Shown here: positions 23,575-35,842 of the stretch, in pieces
Layout of the letters: the number at the start of each line of letters is the position of its first letter
Numbering within the stretch: position 1 is the first letter of the stretch
NCBI GenBank assembly: GCA_027605045.1
Contig: JAQFWX010000142.1
Span: forward strand, 23,655 to 87,654
Direction of reading: 5' to 3'
Length of the DNA stretch: 64,000 bases
DNA from: Phallus indusiatus
Taxonomy: Eukaryota; Basidiomycota; Agaricomycetes; Phallales; Phallaceae
Translations under genes and position numbers: made by a program
Notes under the pieces: generated by a model
What the model saw: only the letters and a program-made list of their open reading frames with translations
The model's database searches: none
What the model was told of the DNA's origin: nothing

Positions 23575-23781
23575 TTAGTTAAGGTGACAGTTCAACGGAT
23601 TACCGAGGCAGGTTACACTGAATGGGTTCCGAAAAAAGTCCAGAAACTTAATTTGTCAATTATAGATTACTTACGGTACTCCTGCCCTCTCCACTGCGGA
23701 GGGAGCGGCCGAGACGGCTGTTAAACAGACAAAAGCTGCGACGACAAGAGTGGTGAGTTGTTTAGAGAACTTGAACGACAT
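23575..23781 (-). CDS. Array peptide 8: small secreted Cys peptide (two exons)
   Basis: Exon 1 is 23675-23781 and exon 2 is 23575-23617, phase 2, donor GTAAGT, acceptor CCATTCAG. The product is 49 residues: signal peptide MSFKFSKQLTTLVV with two extra residues (KF) against the other copies, ending SAAP, a spacer, then VTCLGNPLNCHLN and stop. Subfamily II with the longest loop (C-x6-C). TATAAATT is at 23816-23823. This is the outermost, 5'-most copy of the array. Confidence 0.7.
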
Positions 23782-24818
23782 TGGAGAGTGAAGGTCATGT
23801 AGGCCGAACTTTGTGAATTTATACAAGCATCGCAGCAGTTAGGTTTCGGTTCTACGCAATTACACTGGCTGCTTATGCTCATCAATAACGGCTTGAAGTG
23901 ATAGTGATTGGTAAAATACGGAATGAGACCCACAAGATAGGGGGAAGCAGTGAAACGACCCGCCAGGCCGCGGCTGAGGCTTCTTGGCGAGTGAAGGAAT
24001 GTAATACTAAATCTTGAACCGGCTCTTGAGCAAACTGGATCGATACAAGAGGCATGCATGGCACCCTGGCCGATCACATGGAACCCTCCAAGCCGGAACA
24101 ACAAAGCCAAGCCCCGTATATGCGTACGTTCCACACTTCTTGCGACGATAATTGTCCAGAATTTTTCGAAATTCAATCGGAAGGAGCGTTGAGGAAGGTC
24201 TAGAAAGATTTATCGCCTTAAGGGTTTGGCTCTGGTTTCCTTTCTATTCCGGTTTTTCTTCATTTATCTCTTGTCTTTGATTCAGTTCACGTCCCAGTTC
24301 AACTGAATTCTCTTGGCAATTAATTTCGGTTTTTCGATGTCACCGGTCACCAGCCACCGCTCCACTTTGATACCCAACGCTCCTCTTTGTCCGAGATGCG
24401 TATAGAGAAAAGATTCGTGTGGAATCGGGCTACAAAACGAGTTCAGATTGACGTGTGAGGTCGGATTGCACGGATTGTTTCATCGCACGAATACACATAA
24501 TACCGTAGTTGGGTTGACACGTCTGAGGGTAAACCATGTGAGATAAATGATGGATGTGGCTAGTGAATGCTTTCCTACTGTGTGTATACTTTGATTGAAA
24601 TCATTTGAATGATGCCCGTAAGCTCCTAAGCTCCAATCCATCAATATGCAAAGATGCGGAAATTTGAACATATGGAAAGCCTCTGCTTCCGATCTCAGCG
24701 CCCTTGAGCCTTTCGATTGAAATTTCACGTGTTTACCAATGCAAAACAACATGAAGCGATCTTGATCGCAAGAAATTGGTTTAAATGAGTCTAAAAATAA
24801 ATACATGCCTATTGTGAA
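23782..24818. other. Right border of the peptide array
   Basis: Between the peptide 8 promoter and the MCD4 3' end. Minus ORFs here (23721-24176, 24480-24806) have no recognisable domain and no further signal-peptide exon is present. Nothing supported. Confidence 0.4.
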
Positions 24819-27800
24819 TCATTGTTTCTTTTTCTCCTTTATATCACGAATCATCTCAGTATTTACGTCTCGCATGAGCCACTCTCCTAATACACAGATT
24901 CCAGCGCTCCATACTAGTAATAACGATGTTATACAAAAGAAGGAGATTGATTGTCCAATCTCCAACCACGATCCTAGAAACCGATGTGAGCTGAGGTTAC
25001 AGGTTTGACAGAACAGTATGACACCCACCGGTGTCGGTAACATTGTAGAAGAAGGTCAGAGTCATGCCTGTAAACCTATTAAAAACCGTCCCCAAATTTC
25101 TTCAAAATGACATCAACTCACCATCTGTTAAGCTCATCGCGATGAGAAAAAGTGAGAATGGGGGTAAACTTAGTCTGGAAGTAATATTGGCGAATGCGGC
25201 TGCCAAAATGATATATGGAGACACGTTTTTAAATATCTAACCAAGGTCGGTTTTGTTCAAAACGTTAGCTATACAAGGAACCTACTAATAAAGACGACAT
25301 CAAATATGGATTGAATACGGGAGTCAGACGGTAAACGGGCTCTAGGTAAAAGGACCTAAATGAATCAATGTAAGCTTGGGATAATTTCGCGCCTAAGTTG
25401 AACGACGTACGACATAGATGCAACACTTTGTTTGATTATTTCAATAAAGTTTAAAAATGAAGTTGAATCGCAACTTACTTTCCCGTTCCGAAAAACACCA
25501 CTTGAACAAAGAATAAGAAATACAATGCAACACGGATATCGTCTATCTGGAGAGACCGAAGTCCAGTGTTGCGTTTCCCATTGCTATATGCTCGGTCTGT
25601 CTCTACCCGAAGCCATCCCACTAAGGTAATGCAAAACGAGACGAAGAATAGGCCTTCGATGCTGATCGACAATATAATAAAGCATGGACAAATAGAGAGA
25701 AAAAGAGAGAGCAGTCTGGAAAACGCGTTATCGGATTTTGAGCCCTTGTTTTGGGATATATAAGGTATAGCGGGGGATATAACTGTTCATTCGGATCAGT
25801 TATATGGGTTTTTAAAAGGCAAGCATCGTCTTACTGAAGTAAAGCCAGCCCAAAAACTGGTTAAGGAATGGGAGACCTTGCTTGGATTGTAAACTCCGAA
25901 CCGAAGAAGAGGTTAAGAGCAACGATAGAAGTATTAACGAAGTCTGCATGCATGTTATAAATGCCAACATTTGACAGCCACGAACATCGCACTGACCTGG
26001 AAAATATATGACCAAGTATATCTATTCAAGATCCACATGGAGCATAATGATGTAAAAATCATTAACAATCCTCCTAAAAAGCTAATCTCAGAGTCAATAA
26101 TAAAATATTGCCAAAATGTCAGAGAAGAATTCACATGAGATCCAGAGATTCAGTCTTCTCAACGCTTAAAAGTGGGAACACGGCAGTGATGATACAAGAT
26201 ATAAACCACGAAATCCATGTATTCCATTGAGCGTGTGTTAATTTTACCCCGCCTTTGGGAATAACAAGTAACGGCAGGATAATGAAGCCTATACTCCAGA
26301 TTTGGCGATGTGTATATCCTATCTATAAAATTGGATGGATTTATATGGCTTGTTTATTGGACGCAACTGCTTACCACCATCGCGAGTAAGGCTAAAACAG
26401 TTGCCATCCATTTGATGACAAGAGACGCCGAAAATCCCTCAAACTGGACCTTTTCCTTTTGAATTCGGCCGTAATAGGCTTGAAACCGTATTATGATCTC
26501 GCTCCAGAAGAATAGTGGAAAAGAGATGTAGCTGTAATATGTAATGGGACTTTGATGCATTACGAACAACACAGACATGAGGACGAAGACCCCCATGAAC
26601 ATAGTCCGGATGATCCAGATAGAAGTCGTCGAAGGTTCCACGCCTTGAAGAAATTCTAAACCTTGAAAATTAGGGAGAATTAAAATGGCATTATATACGG
26701 CCCAGCCGATATATCCTGCTGTAATTATTAGGCGGATGAGTGTTCTATCGTAACTGTAAAGTTTGTCAATGATACGATCTCATTTGACACCAGACGACAA
26801 GACTGACGTTTCTAGGTATCGTAAGCCTTCCAAAGTCAATTCAATTAACTTCGCGATTTCGCGTCGTGCTTCGTCGTAAGACTTTCTTGAGATGAGAGTC
26901 TCGATTTTCGATATGAGTGCGCTTCCAGGTAATTCATCTAGCTGTAATCCCTTGTGAAGTTTACTAAAAGGCTGATACGCCAGCGTTTGAGAAGCCTTGA
27001 GATCTTAGACCACATTAGTTAGGGGGGATTGGAGAAGATATGTCGGCCTACTATGTTTGAAACGATAATGTTCTAATATGACCTACAATGTCCGATTTCA
27101 GATGGATTTCGGTAGACTAAAAAATTACGGGAATACTTTTGCATTGACTGCACTAGCTTCAATGCTAGCGTCTTTATCACTCAGAAAGCCCAGGTTCTCG
27201 CTGCTGTATATGTCGGGTAAGACACCAACAGAGTTGACGGGAAACGGCCTTCCTAATAGTGCTGCCATCAAGGATGCAATATCAGCTTGGTTGACGTCAA
27301 GAGGCTCGACAGGAATATTCCAAGCAAAAGATGGCCTGTCATTTAAAGAAGGAGCAGAATTACGGATCCCAGAACCCCAAAGTATTAGGGGGGTACGTGT
27401 ATTATCGGGATCTATATTTGATCAGCGTGTAGTTTTTGGTCACACCAGTGTTAGCTGACCTCCGTCTCCATGGTTTCCACGATAGGACATTCCATGGTCA
27501 GCGGTAAAAATGTACGCAGTTCGGGACTCGTCCGTTTGATAGAAAGACTTGAACAGGGCTTCCGTTTGTTGCACTATTGAGTCCACATGAATAATGTTTT
27601 TCATATATTCCTGAGTAACTGTAAATTCGGTACAAACAGCGAAAAGAGAAGTCACTGACCTCCGAATGTGGACGGTAAGCGTGTCCGGTGGTGTCTAAAC
27701 CCAAAAGATGTAGGAAAAACACTGTCCCAGGAGAACGAAGTTGAGCGTCCAATTGTGAATCGTAGGTAGCATTATGAAAAAGTTCGGTTAAACGATCCAG

Positions 27801-28642
27801 TACCCATGTGTCAAGTGCAGTGGCATCTTTTAGTGGGATGTAAGTATGGCACATAGCAGAAGTAGTTTCGACGACCTTTGGTGAAGTCTTCCTCGTGCTC
27901 GTCGTATGACCAAGTGAGAACTCTACCAGGCGTAGCTCCTTTGGCGAACATGGGAAGTATATCCGGGGATCCAAACGAGAATGTGATCTCTGATTGATTG
28001 AAAACGGAATCGAAATCAACCTTGGCAGAAGTTAAATGCGCGACAAGTACTGCAAAGGTTGCTTGAAATCTTACGGGATTAGTTTTCCAGCCCTATTGAA
28101 TGGGGGAGTAAGGGGTAAAGTAGCGTTTAAACGCGGTGATCACTAACCTTGGTAACTGCAGAGACATCTTCATACATTCCCGCAATAAGGGCAACGTGAC
28201 CTGGGCGTGATTCCGTTGGGACGCGGGTGTGCGAAATGCCAAAAGCTCCTCGCGTTTCGACTACAGAGCGTAAAAAGGGTGCGACTACTTCCGGCGAGCT
28301 TGGCACGAAAGGAAAAGGATTGAGATTGAACAATAAGTCAGCACGTAGTCCATCGCCTGAAAAATATGAGGAACGTACCAGAGAGATTACAAAAGAACGC
28401 AAGCTCACCGACTATTAATACAAGCCTGTCCGCTTGGGGTCTTTCGGTGCTAAAATGTTGCATTCCATGAACAACCGGACTGGTGAAGTAGCAGTCGAAT
28501 ACAGAAAGGATATATATCTGTCCTATCAAGCTTATATTGGAAGGAAATGCAGAAACGCGAGAGTTACCGAATGGAATGCCAAACCCAACAGGAGAAGAAA
28601 GGAGACTTGGGAGCGAGTTTCATTAGAGGGTGATGTCGGCAT
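24819..28642 (-). CDS. MCD4: GPI ethanolamine phosphate transferase 1 (Mcd4/PIG-N)
   Basis: This ER membrane enzyme adds phosphoethanolamine to the first mannose of GPI precursors. The start at 28642 gives [15 protein letters not shown] with a TM segment, then [15 protein letters not shown]. The luminal phosphodiesterase domain shows metal-site motifs [10 protein letters not shown] and [17 protein letters not shown], plus [21 protein letters not shown] and [15 protein letters not shown] between them. The PIG-N C-terminal region has many TM segments ([34 protein letters not shown]) and ends [18 protein letters not shown]...EKKKQ. About a dozen short introns; the first appears to be only 37 nt. 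No disabling change seen. It supplies the GPI anchors that the neighbouring FAS1 proteins would need, though that need not mean a functional cluster. Confidence 0.93.
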
Positions 28643-29159
28643 CCTTTATGAGCTCTCTTCCAAACACAACGAGTGACCTTCTAATTATTACACGCTTTTC
28701 TTTAAAGGAAGAGAGGAAATGAACAGCTTTGTTGCCCCAGTTCAAATCCGACACGATGGCGATCTCCGTTCTCGGGCGTCAGTTGTCTTTCTGTTTCATT
28801 CGAGTTCTAATCGCAGCTTTGTTTCCATATTCTGCCATTCATTCGCACCAAAAGGCTCGTCGTAAAGTCTCGTAAGGTGCATGTGATTCATTGATATGAT
28901 CCAAAGTCGATCCTCAAATGTAATTTTCAGAGTGATGCATGCCCTATTATGTAACGAGAAATCGAGTGCACGATCTTGAAATACTCGCTCGCTTACTACT
29001 CTAGCGCGATTCAAGTTTGGATCTATTACTTGCACGGAAATCTGCGAGCTTCAAACGCGGTTTGGAAATGGTGGAACGATTGTCGCGCTTCGTCAAATAC
29101 TAGCCGAAACATCCCCAATTTTTTGCTCTTCTACTTATTCACCCCGTTTGCCCTGCGCA
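28643..29159. other. Divergent promoter region MCD4 / F-box A
   Basis: 517 bp between two start codons on opposite strands. A 79-codon minus ORF (28796-29035) has no recognisable domain. Otherwise nothing. Confidence 0.4.
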
Positions 29160-30800
29160 ATGAAAGGGATTGACCGTGTCCCTCAAGATATCTTTCGAGA
29201 AATAATACGAGATGCTTATAACCATAGTCTCGCTATACCGTTCCGCGAACTGCATTTCCATTATCAATTAACAGCTCCCGCCCCTCCTATCATCGCGTCC
29301 CATGTTTGTCGTTCCTGGAGACGCGTCCTTTTATCCGATCCCACAATGTGGACATGTATTTCAGCTCCACAACTCAATCCAGATGGAATACTGGAGTTAC
29401 TCCGCCGATCAGGCTCTGCCTTGTTGAACGTCTTTCTTGAATTCGATAGCGAAGTCTGCGACAGCGAACTAGAGCATGAGAGCACTTCAAACATGTTCTC
29501 CACACTATTTCAGCAAATCCATCGGTTTAAAGCCTTATACGTATATGTTTTCTCTAAATATTGCTTTTCTTGGTCCCCTAAGGTGGTCGCGGAAGCATCA
29601 ATCAGACAAATTCTGCCCTACCTTCAACGACCTGCGCCAAAACTCCAGTCGTTTTGCTTTAAGCACGTTGAATTCTTGGTCTCAGAGGCAAAGCTCGATG
29701 AAACATTCCTGGATACACTATTTTCTGGAGAAACTCCAAACCTTAAATGTATACACCGTGAACTTTTCGACGGCGCCCTACGACAACTACAACCAAATCC
29801 TCTGATCCGCGACCTGTCAGAGCTCCATCTCACTATGGTTGATAACCCTTCCCGCGTGGACTCAGATCTCCTACTCGACTATTTTGAGCTGTCGCCTTGC
29901 CTTAAGCTGTTTAGTTTTCAAGTATTCTGTGACCCAGATGGAAATATGATCAGTGCAACCTGTCCCCGCCGCGACCGCAAGATCAATCTACCCCACTTGC
30001 AAAAGCTTGTGCTCAATGTGGACTTCGCAGTCGAACTACTGGACGTGATCTTTAATCACCTGTCTTTTCCGTCGAATATCGAATGGAAGGTCGTTTCTGA
30101 ACCTGTCGAACTTGGGACCTCGCCGCAATTACTCCAGCTTTTGTCCCAGGCCCAATTCACCTCCCTTCATATAAGTTTCGACAACGAAGGCATGGTGACA
30201 TTCTCCTTTACGAAATGCTGCAACCCGCCATGCCTTGGTCTCGTCAATGACCATGAGCTCGTATTCATTCAAAACGACCTGTGTCCTATATCGGATTACT
30301 GGCATCTACTATGGCAATCTGTGAAACCGTCCGATATCACGCACTTGGGGTTTTATTTCGAGGGTAGAATCGATCGGCCGAAACCTGCAACGTTTCAAAC
30401 GATCTTTACTTCATTGAAGAATCTAGAGACCCTATTTGTTAGACAGTATTGTGACTATTGGCACTCCGAACCCGACAAGGAATCGTGCTTGGTATGCCTT
30501 TCAGCACTAATACCGATATCAAAAGACTCTACAATTTCGGAATCTGGTTCGGGAATAATGAATTTGAAAACATCGTTTCCCTGCCCCTTGCTGCGGGAAA
30601 TATTTGTCGACCTGAAGAAGTCCTTGGACAGGAGGCATGCAGCTGTGTTCCCCGTGTTTTGCGACAGACGGCGAGAAGCAGGGTATCCTCTCCGATTCTC
30701 TGTTCGTTGTATAAAGATTGAGGAAGATGCTCAGCGTCTGGAAGACAATAGTTCCATCAACTTCGTCTCAATTGTACCCAGGTCGTCGATGACGCGATGA
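29160..30800 (+). CDS. F-box-like protein A
   Basis: Single-exon gene of 546 residues. The ATG at 29160 is chosen because the paralog at 36315 starts at the equivalent place (M..DRVPQDIFREII). Residues about 4-60 form an F-box-like motif, with SHVCRSWRRVLLSDPTMWTCI typical of Agaricomycete F-box proteins; the rest is a long Leu-rich region (LPHLQKLVLNVD, LPYLQRPAPKL) ending in a basic Ser-rich tail. F-box proteins usually bind Skp1 and present substrates to an SCF ubiquitin ligase; the substrate is unknown. Paralog of F-box B, with two FAS1 genes between them. Confidence 0.85.
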   Translation: MKGIDRVPQDIFREIIRDAYNHSLAIPFRELHFHYQLTAPAPPIIASHVCRSWRRVLLSDPTMWTCISAPQLNPDGILELLRRSGSALLNVFLEFDSEVCDSELEHESTSNMFSTLFQQIHRFKALYVYVFSKYCFSWSPKVVAEASIRQILPYLQRPAPKLQSFCFKHVEFLVSEAKLDETFLDTLFSGETPNLKCIHRELFDGALRQLQPNPLIRDLSELHLTMVDNPSRVDSDLLLDYFELSPCLKLFSFQVFCDPDGNMISATCPRRDRKINLPHLQKLVLNVDFAVELLDVIFNHLSFPSNIEWKVVSEPVELGTSPQLLQLLSQAQFTSLHISFDNEGMVTFSFTKCCNPPCLGLVNDHELVFIQNDLCPISDYWHLLWQSVKPSDITHLGFYFEGRIDRPKPATFQTIFTSLKNLETLFVRQYCDYWHSEPDKESCLVCLSALIPISKDSTISESGSGIMNLKTSFPCPLLREIFVDLKKSLDRRHAAVFPVFCDRRREAGYPLRFSVRCIKIEEDAQRLEDNSSINFVSIVPRSSMTR

Positions 30801-31716
30801 CTGAAACGTAAATAACTCTATTGATCGATACTCTGAAGTAGTATTCATCGTTCTTTAATCATCGCTAGATGCAATACAACTAGTATTTCTCCAGAGTCAC
30901 TTCTTCCGATGTGTTAGAGAATTGTGACTGAGCGTGTTCAAGATCTATGGGGTGTTTCGGAATGATCATGTCACGCGGCTCTGAGTGGATATTGATCCTA
31001 GCTCATCAACCCTGCGTTTCGCTCATTAACATGCGCCATTAATGTGTCTCGTTGAAAGGGAAAGGATATCCATTCATTTCCGCTATGAAACATCACAAGG
31101 TTTTTTTTGGAGAAGTCACCTTCCACAAGTTGATTACTATGCCAATTCCTGTCAACTTCATAGATGAATGTCTATTATACTACCTTATACAACCTGGACT
31201 CGACGATCGGAAGGACGTGCATCTCGTTGTTATGTACCAGCACAATTTGGTTCTGTTTGGGCAGCGATCGACCTGATCATCGGAAACGACGTCGACATCT
31301 TTTGTTCGGCCAAAAATAAGGCTGAATAGAATGTATAGGCGGCGAAGCCACTCTTGAAAGGACGCGACATCATGATGCTATTGCAAGCTTCAAAGCTTTA
31401 GGGGAGCTGTTTTCCTGGGCTTCCATATTTTCTCGATATCCGTGCATACATTCAACACGTCGATGTGTTATATTTATCCTCTAACAGGTACATATCACCT
31501 CTAGGCGATGATATTAGACCATTCCCATACGCTACCTTACGATCTGAATTCATAGAAGGTATCCATCCGATGACGTATCTTCTTACCGGTACCATTTCAG
31601 CCTAGTGAGAAGCATCGAGAAGCTCTTAGGGTATCTCTCCGCCCAGACGCATAAATATTCACTTGTTTACTGGCACATCCTGTCTTCGCCCGCTCCATTT
31701 CTTCCCTCTTCCAAAA
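30801..31716. other. Spacer between F-box A and FAS1 A
   Basis: No gene seen. The FAS1 A promoter has CATAAATATTCAC near 31650, matching CATATAAATATCCAC before FAS1 B, so the duplication covers the promoter. Confidence 0.45.
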
Positions 31717-33151
31717 ATGCGTCTCTCTCTGTTGCTCGCTCTCCCTCTGCTGTGTCATGCACAAGGAACAACTGCGCCAGCTCAAAATGCAACTCAAGTT
31801 TCCCAACTGGCATCCCTCGCACAATTTCTTACAGCGTCTGGTGAAAATGTCTTCGTTAACGCCACCGAGCGTGTCGTTGGCACTCAAGTTGGAAGCCAGT
31901 TCGTGGCCGAACTTGTCAACGCTGTTACGGGGAACGAGAGTACGACGATATTCGTCCCAGACAACAATGCCTGTACGCTGCTCTCGCTCTCTTCCTCTCT
32001 CCTTATGTCTCACTCCTATGAACAGTCACTGGGTCCCCTCCTAAAAATATAACTGATCTGAACGTTCTTAGTGCCATTTTCACGTACCATATAATTAGAG
32101 GAAAACTCACAACGGACAACATTGCTTCGTTCCCCAACTATACTCTTGCTCGGACCTTGATGAATTCTTCGCAACTTGTTCAACTCGAGGGAGGCGAAGG
32201 TCAAGTTTTGGCAATCACAAATGACAACGGTACCATCAAAGTCATTGGCCAAAAGTATGTCTTTTCTCGTCTGGGGTGTGCCCCCTTCATTTCATGGAGA
32301 TACTGATCATATTCGTTTTAGCACACCTGTCCAGGTCGTTTCATCCATTTCGTTACCCTCTAACGGTACCAATCCCAATCTACAAGCCTATGTTCTGAGC
32401 ACCGTTTTGGATCCTCCTCCACCCCTCGATGACGTATTCTTTTCGACTAATCTCAGCGCCTTCAAGGCAGCAGCTCAACAAACGTCACAACTTGAATCTC
32501 TAGAGGCAACTCGCGGTGTAACTATTTTCGCGCCATCAGATGCAGCGGCAACCGTCCTCACCTCTGGCAATAATTCCGCACTGAGCAATATTACCGCGTT
32601 AAGTGCTATCCTTGGAAATCACGTCATAAATGGTACAACAGTGTACTCCACCCAGTTCCCACTGAACGCCATCTCAGCTTCTGGAGAGCCGTTGACGATT
32701 AGTACGAATTCTTCGGGTGTATTTGTTTCAAGTGGATCCAGCACCGCCAAGATCATCCAGCCTGATATCTTGACTTCCAATGGTGTTGTCCACGTGATAA
32801 ACGGTGTTCTTCTCAATGCAGCCGAGAATCAAACAGCAGCTAGCTCCGCGTACGTTTTATTGTAATCCGTAATTTGACTGTCTTTTTTAATATTTGTATT
32901 CCCATAGTTTTGCGTCTGCCTCGTCTGCAGCTGCAACTGCAGCTTCAGCTCAAGCGACACAAACCAGTCCTGTTGGTAGTTCCAGCCCGTCTGGTGTAGG
33001 ATCCTCGTCGTCAGGTTCTTCTGGCTCAACGAATTCGACGTCTTCTAATGGCAAAAACGGGTCTAGCAGTCTCATAAGTCACAAAGCTTCCTTTGGATAT
33101 ATAATGTCTATCTTCCTTTCGATAATTGTCGGTTACGTTTTCGCTCAATAA
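31717..33151 (+). CDS. Fasciclin (FAS1) domain GPI-anchored protein A
   Basis: Four exons: 31717-31972, 32026-32254, 32322-32849 and 32908-33151. Signal peptide MRLSLLLALPLLCHAQ. Two FAS1 domains: the first about residues 25-160, with TIFVPDNNA, IFTYHIIRGKLTTDNI and GTIKVIGQ; the second about 195-330, with GVTIFAPSDAAA, ILGNHVINGTTVYS and GVVHVINGVLL. A Ser/Ala/Thr-rich stalk follows, then a hydrophobic C-terminus (SIFLSIIVGYVFAQ) after small residues, typical of a GPI signal. Many N-x-S/T sites. Such proteins sit at the cell surface and are linked to adhesion or wall function. Tandem paralog of FAS1 B. Confidence 0.93.
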
Positions 33152-34417
33152 TTGAGTTTTGATGAAATTTATTATCACGATGTTTACTTAATGTTTCTAT
33201 GCTCTTTCTGTAATGCATTCATTCAAATATACTTTTTTGTTGGTTGGGCTTTACTATGTATCACGATGTATCTCCGGAAAGAATGATTACGAGACAGAAC
33301 ATGCGTATCTGACAAAAAGTACGAGAAATACATAGCAATATCTTGATGGAACTGGGAGCGACGTTTTGCGAGATTCATTCATGAGCAAGTCAAGCAACCT
33401 CGCACTGCAAACTGAAGTGACGCACTCGCCAGACTGGTCTCGTTTTTGTCGCTGTTGTATCACATCGATAACCTTGGCTTTCGATGAAAGAAAAAAGTTC
33501 TAACAAAGTTTTTTGACAAAAAGACGAATCGTTTGATCAGTTGAGGGATGAACGAATCACAACAGCACTTTGATGGAAATTAACGTATATGCTACCTTTT
33601 TATTCCATTGTCGGAACTACTTAGTCTTCAAACTTCTACGAACTGTGTATGTTTAAGATAAAATGTGAAATTTGGGGGAATGGTAGGGTCCCAATTAGAG
33701 GGAGAATAAGACTGTCCGCTGAGTCTGTGTCACGCGACGCTGAAAGCGCGCAATAGTGACTCTTCCGCTGCTTTCGATGAGCCCATCATTTCATTTCACT
33801 TGCTTTTCGGTTTATGTATGTTGTTCTACTTTAGCTTTGACGAGCTAACTTTTATTACACTATCGTTTACTAGTGTATCCGTTACGGCTGTCTAAAGTGA
33901 CTGATTAAACAATCATGTATCGTGCAGGCTCGTGCAGTGTGGTGTTGCACAGCCTTGAACGGGCATTGGCCCCCATTAACCTTCATTAACCCTGATGCAA
34001 AATGATCAGTCAACGGCGAAGGCATTCAAAAATGTTGTGTGTTAGCTGGTTGGCCGCTCTTCCGTCCGTCGCTTTATTCGTCCATCCTTCGTCTCAGAGT
34101 TGAGGTCAATGCATTCATCCCGCCCAATATGCCTTTCGAGTGTGCAGTGACCAGATGATGAATCGGGGTCTTCAAAAATTGGCGGCTTTAAGCGTTGTTT
34201 CTGTGATTAACGGGTATAAAGCCCTTCGCCGAGATTACCAATATCAACTCACCGCTCCTTGTTTCCGCATTGCCTCGTAATATGTGGAAGCATTTAAGTA
34301 CAGGTACCTATTTATTTAACCCTCTCCGTACAGATGCAAAGTGCATATAAATATCCACTTTACTGACACATCGTATTCAGTCTTCGTTTGCTCATCCTGG
34401 ACCTCTCACTATCCAAA
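33152..34417. other. Spacer between the two FAS1 genes
   Basis: 1.27 kb with no ORF, RNA or repeat recognised. The FAS1 B promoter (CATATAAATATCCAC) is near 34345. Confidence 0.45.
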
Positions 34418-35842
34418 ATGCATTTCTCATTGTTGCTTGCTCTCCCTCTGCTGTCTGTTGCACAAGAAACAACTACGCCTGTCCAAAACGCAACTCAGCT
34501 AGCCGAACTAGCTTTCCTTGCAAATTTTCTCGCAGAAGACGGTGAGAGTTCTTTCGTAAACGCCACCGACCGTGTACTGGGTTCCCAAGCCGGAAACGAA
34601 TATGTGCTCGATCTTGCAAGCATTGTTACCAGCAACGAAAGTGCAACAATACTCGTCCCCAACAACGATGCCTGTACGGTGTTCTTCACTTCTTCACCTT
34701 CTTGCCTTGATTCTAATGCCTAATGTCTCACTCCTATGAACAGTCGCCCAGTCTCCTCCGAAGAATATAACCGATTTGAACACACTTGGCGCCATTCTGA
34801 CATATCATGTAGTTAAAGGGAGGTATACAACGGATAATATTGCTTCGTTCCCTAACTACATTCTTGCTCGGACCCTCATGAATACCTCGCAACTTGTTAA
34901 ACTCGAAGGGGGCGAAGGTCAAGTTTTGGCAATCACAAATGACAACGGTACCATCAAAATCATTAGTCAAAAGTATATAATTCTTACTTTTTCTTCCGCC
35001 TTATTTCAATGTACTAATTATTTTCTTTCAGCAAACCTGTTCAGGCACTTAGACCAATTACGTTACCCTCTAACGTCACCAATTCCAACCTACAAGGCTA
35101 TGTTCTGGACGCTGTTTTAGAACCTCCTCCGTCAATTGCAGACGCATTAGCTTTGGGTGGTCTCAAAGCCTTACAAGGAGCAGTCCAACAGACGTCACTG
35201 CTCAAATCCTTAGAGGCATCTCAAGGTCAAACTATTTTTGCGCCATCAGATATGGCATTTGCCTCTCTCGCCTCCGCCAATAACGTCGACCTAAGCAATT
35301 TAACCGCATTGGGTGCGATTATAGGAAATCACGTCATAAATGGTTCGACGCTGTATTCCCCTCAGTTCCCCTCGAACGCCATTACAGCACTTGGAGAGCC
35401 ATTAACGTTCACCAAGAACTCGTCAGGTGTCTTTGTTTCGAGTGGATCCAGCACCGCCAAGGTTATTCAACCTGATGTCTTAATTTCCAACGGTGTCGTC
35501 CATGTGATAGACAACGTTTTGCTCAATGTAGCAACGGACCCAACAGCAGCCAGCTCCGCGTACGCATTTTTGATATATTATGTATTATGTGTTGACTTTA
35601 TCTCCCATAGTCTCGCATCCGCGTCGTCCGCTGCCGCAACTGCTGCTTCAGTTGAAGCGACACAAACTAGTCCTGTGGGTAGCTCGGGCCCATCCGGTTT
35701 AGGCTCTTCTTCATCTAGTTCTCCTGGCAATACTACAACTCCTAATGGCAATAATGGCTCTAATGGTGCCCACAAAGCGTCCTTTGGATATATAACGTCT
35801 ATCTTCCTTTCGATACTGGCGGGCTGCCTTATTACTCGATAA
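34418..35842 (+). CDS. Fasciclin (FAS1) domain GPI-anchored protein B
   Basis: Same layout as FAS1 A: signal peptide MHFSLLLALPLLSVAQ, two FAS1 domains (ILTYHVVKGRYTTDNI; QTIFAPSDMAFASL, IIGNHVINGSTLYS, GVVHVIDNVLL), a Ser-rich stalk and a hydrophobic C-terminus (SIFLSILAGCLITR). The three introns fall at the same positions; the last (about 35558-35610) can be read through in frame but is placed by comparison with A. Exon 1 spans 34418-34677 by analogy. The second domain lacks some residues seen in A; nothing indicates a broken gene. Confidence 0.92.

Noticed and set aside
14716..23781. Array peptides as lipopeptide mating pheromones
   Set aside because: They have N-terminal signal peptides, their C-termini are not CaaX boxes, and no STE3-type receptor gene is in the window.
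14716..23781. Array peptides as MSDIN-type cyclic peptide or KEX2-processed RiPP precursors
   Set aside because: No conserved leader or follower of that class, no dibasic processing sites, and no prolyl oligopeptidase or DUF3328 gene nearby. The two-exon signal-peptide plan differs.
27078..27458. 126-residue plus ORF inside MCD4
   Set aside because: Antisense shadow of MCD4 exons that encode the conserved NSVGVLPD region on the minus strand.
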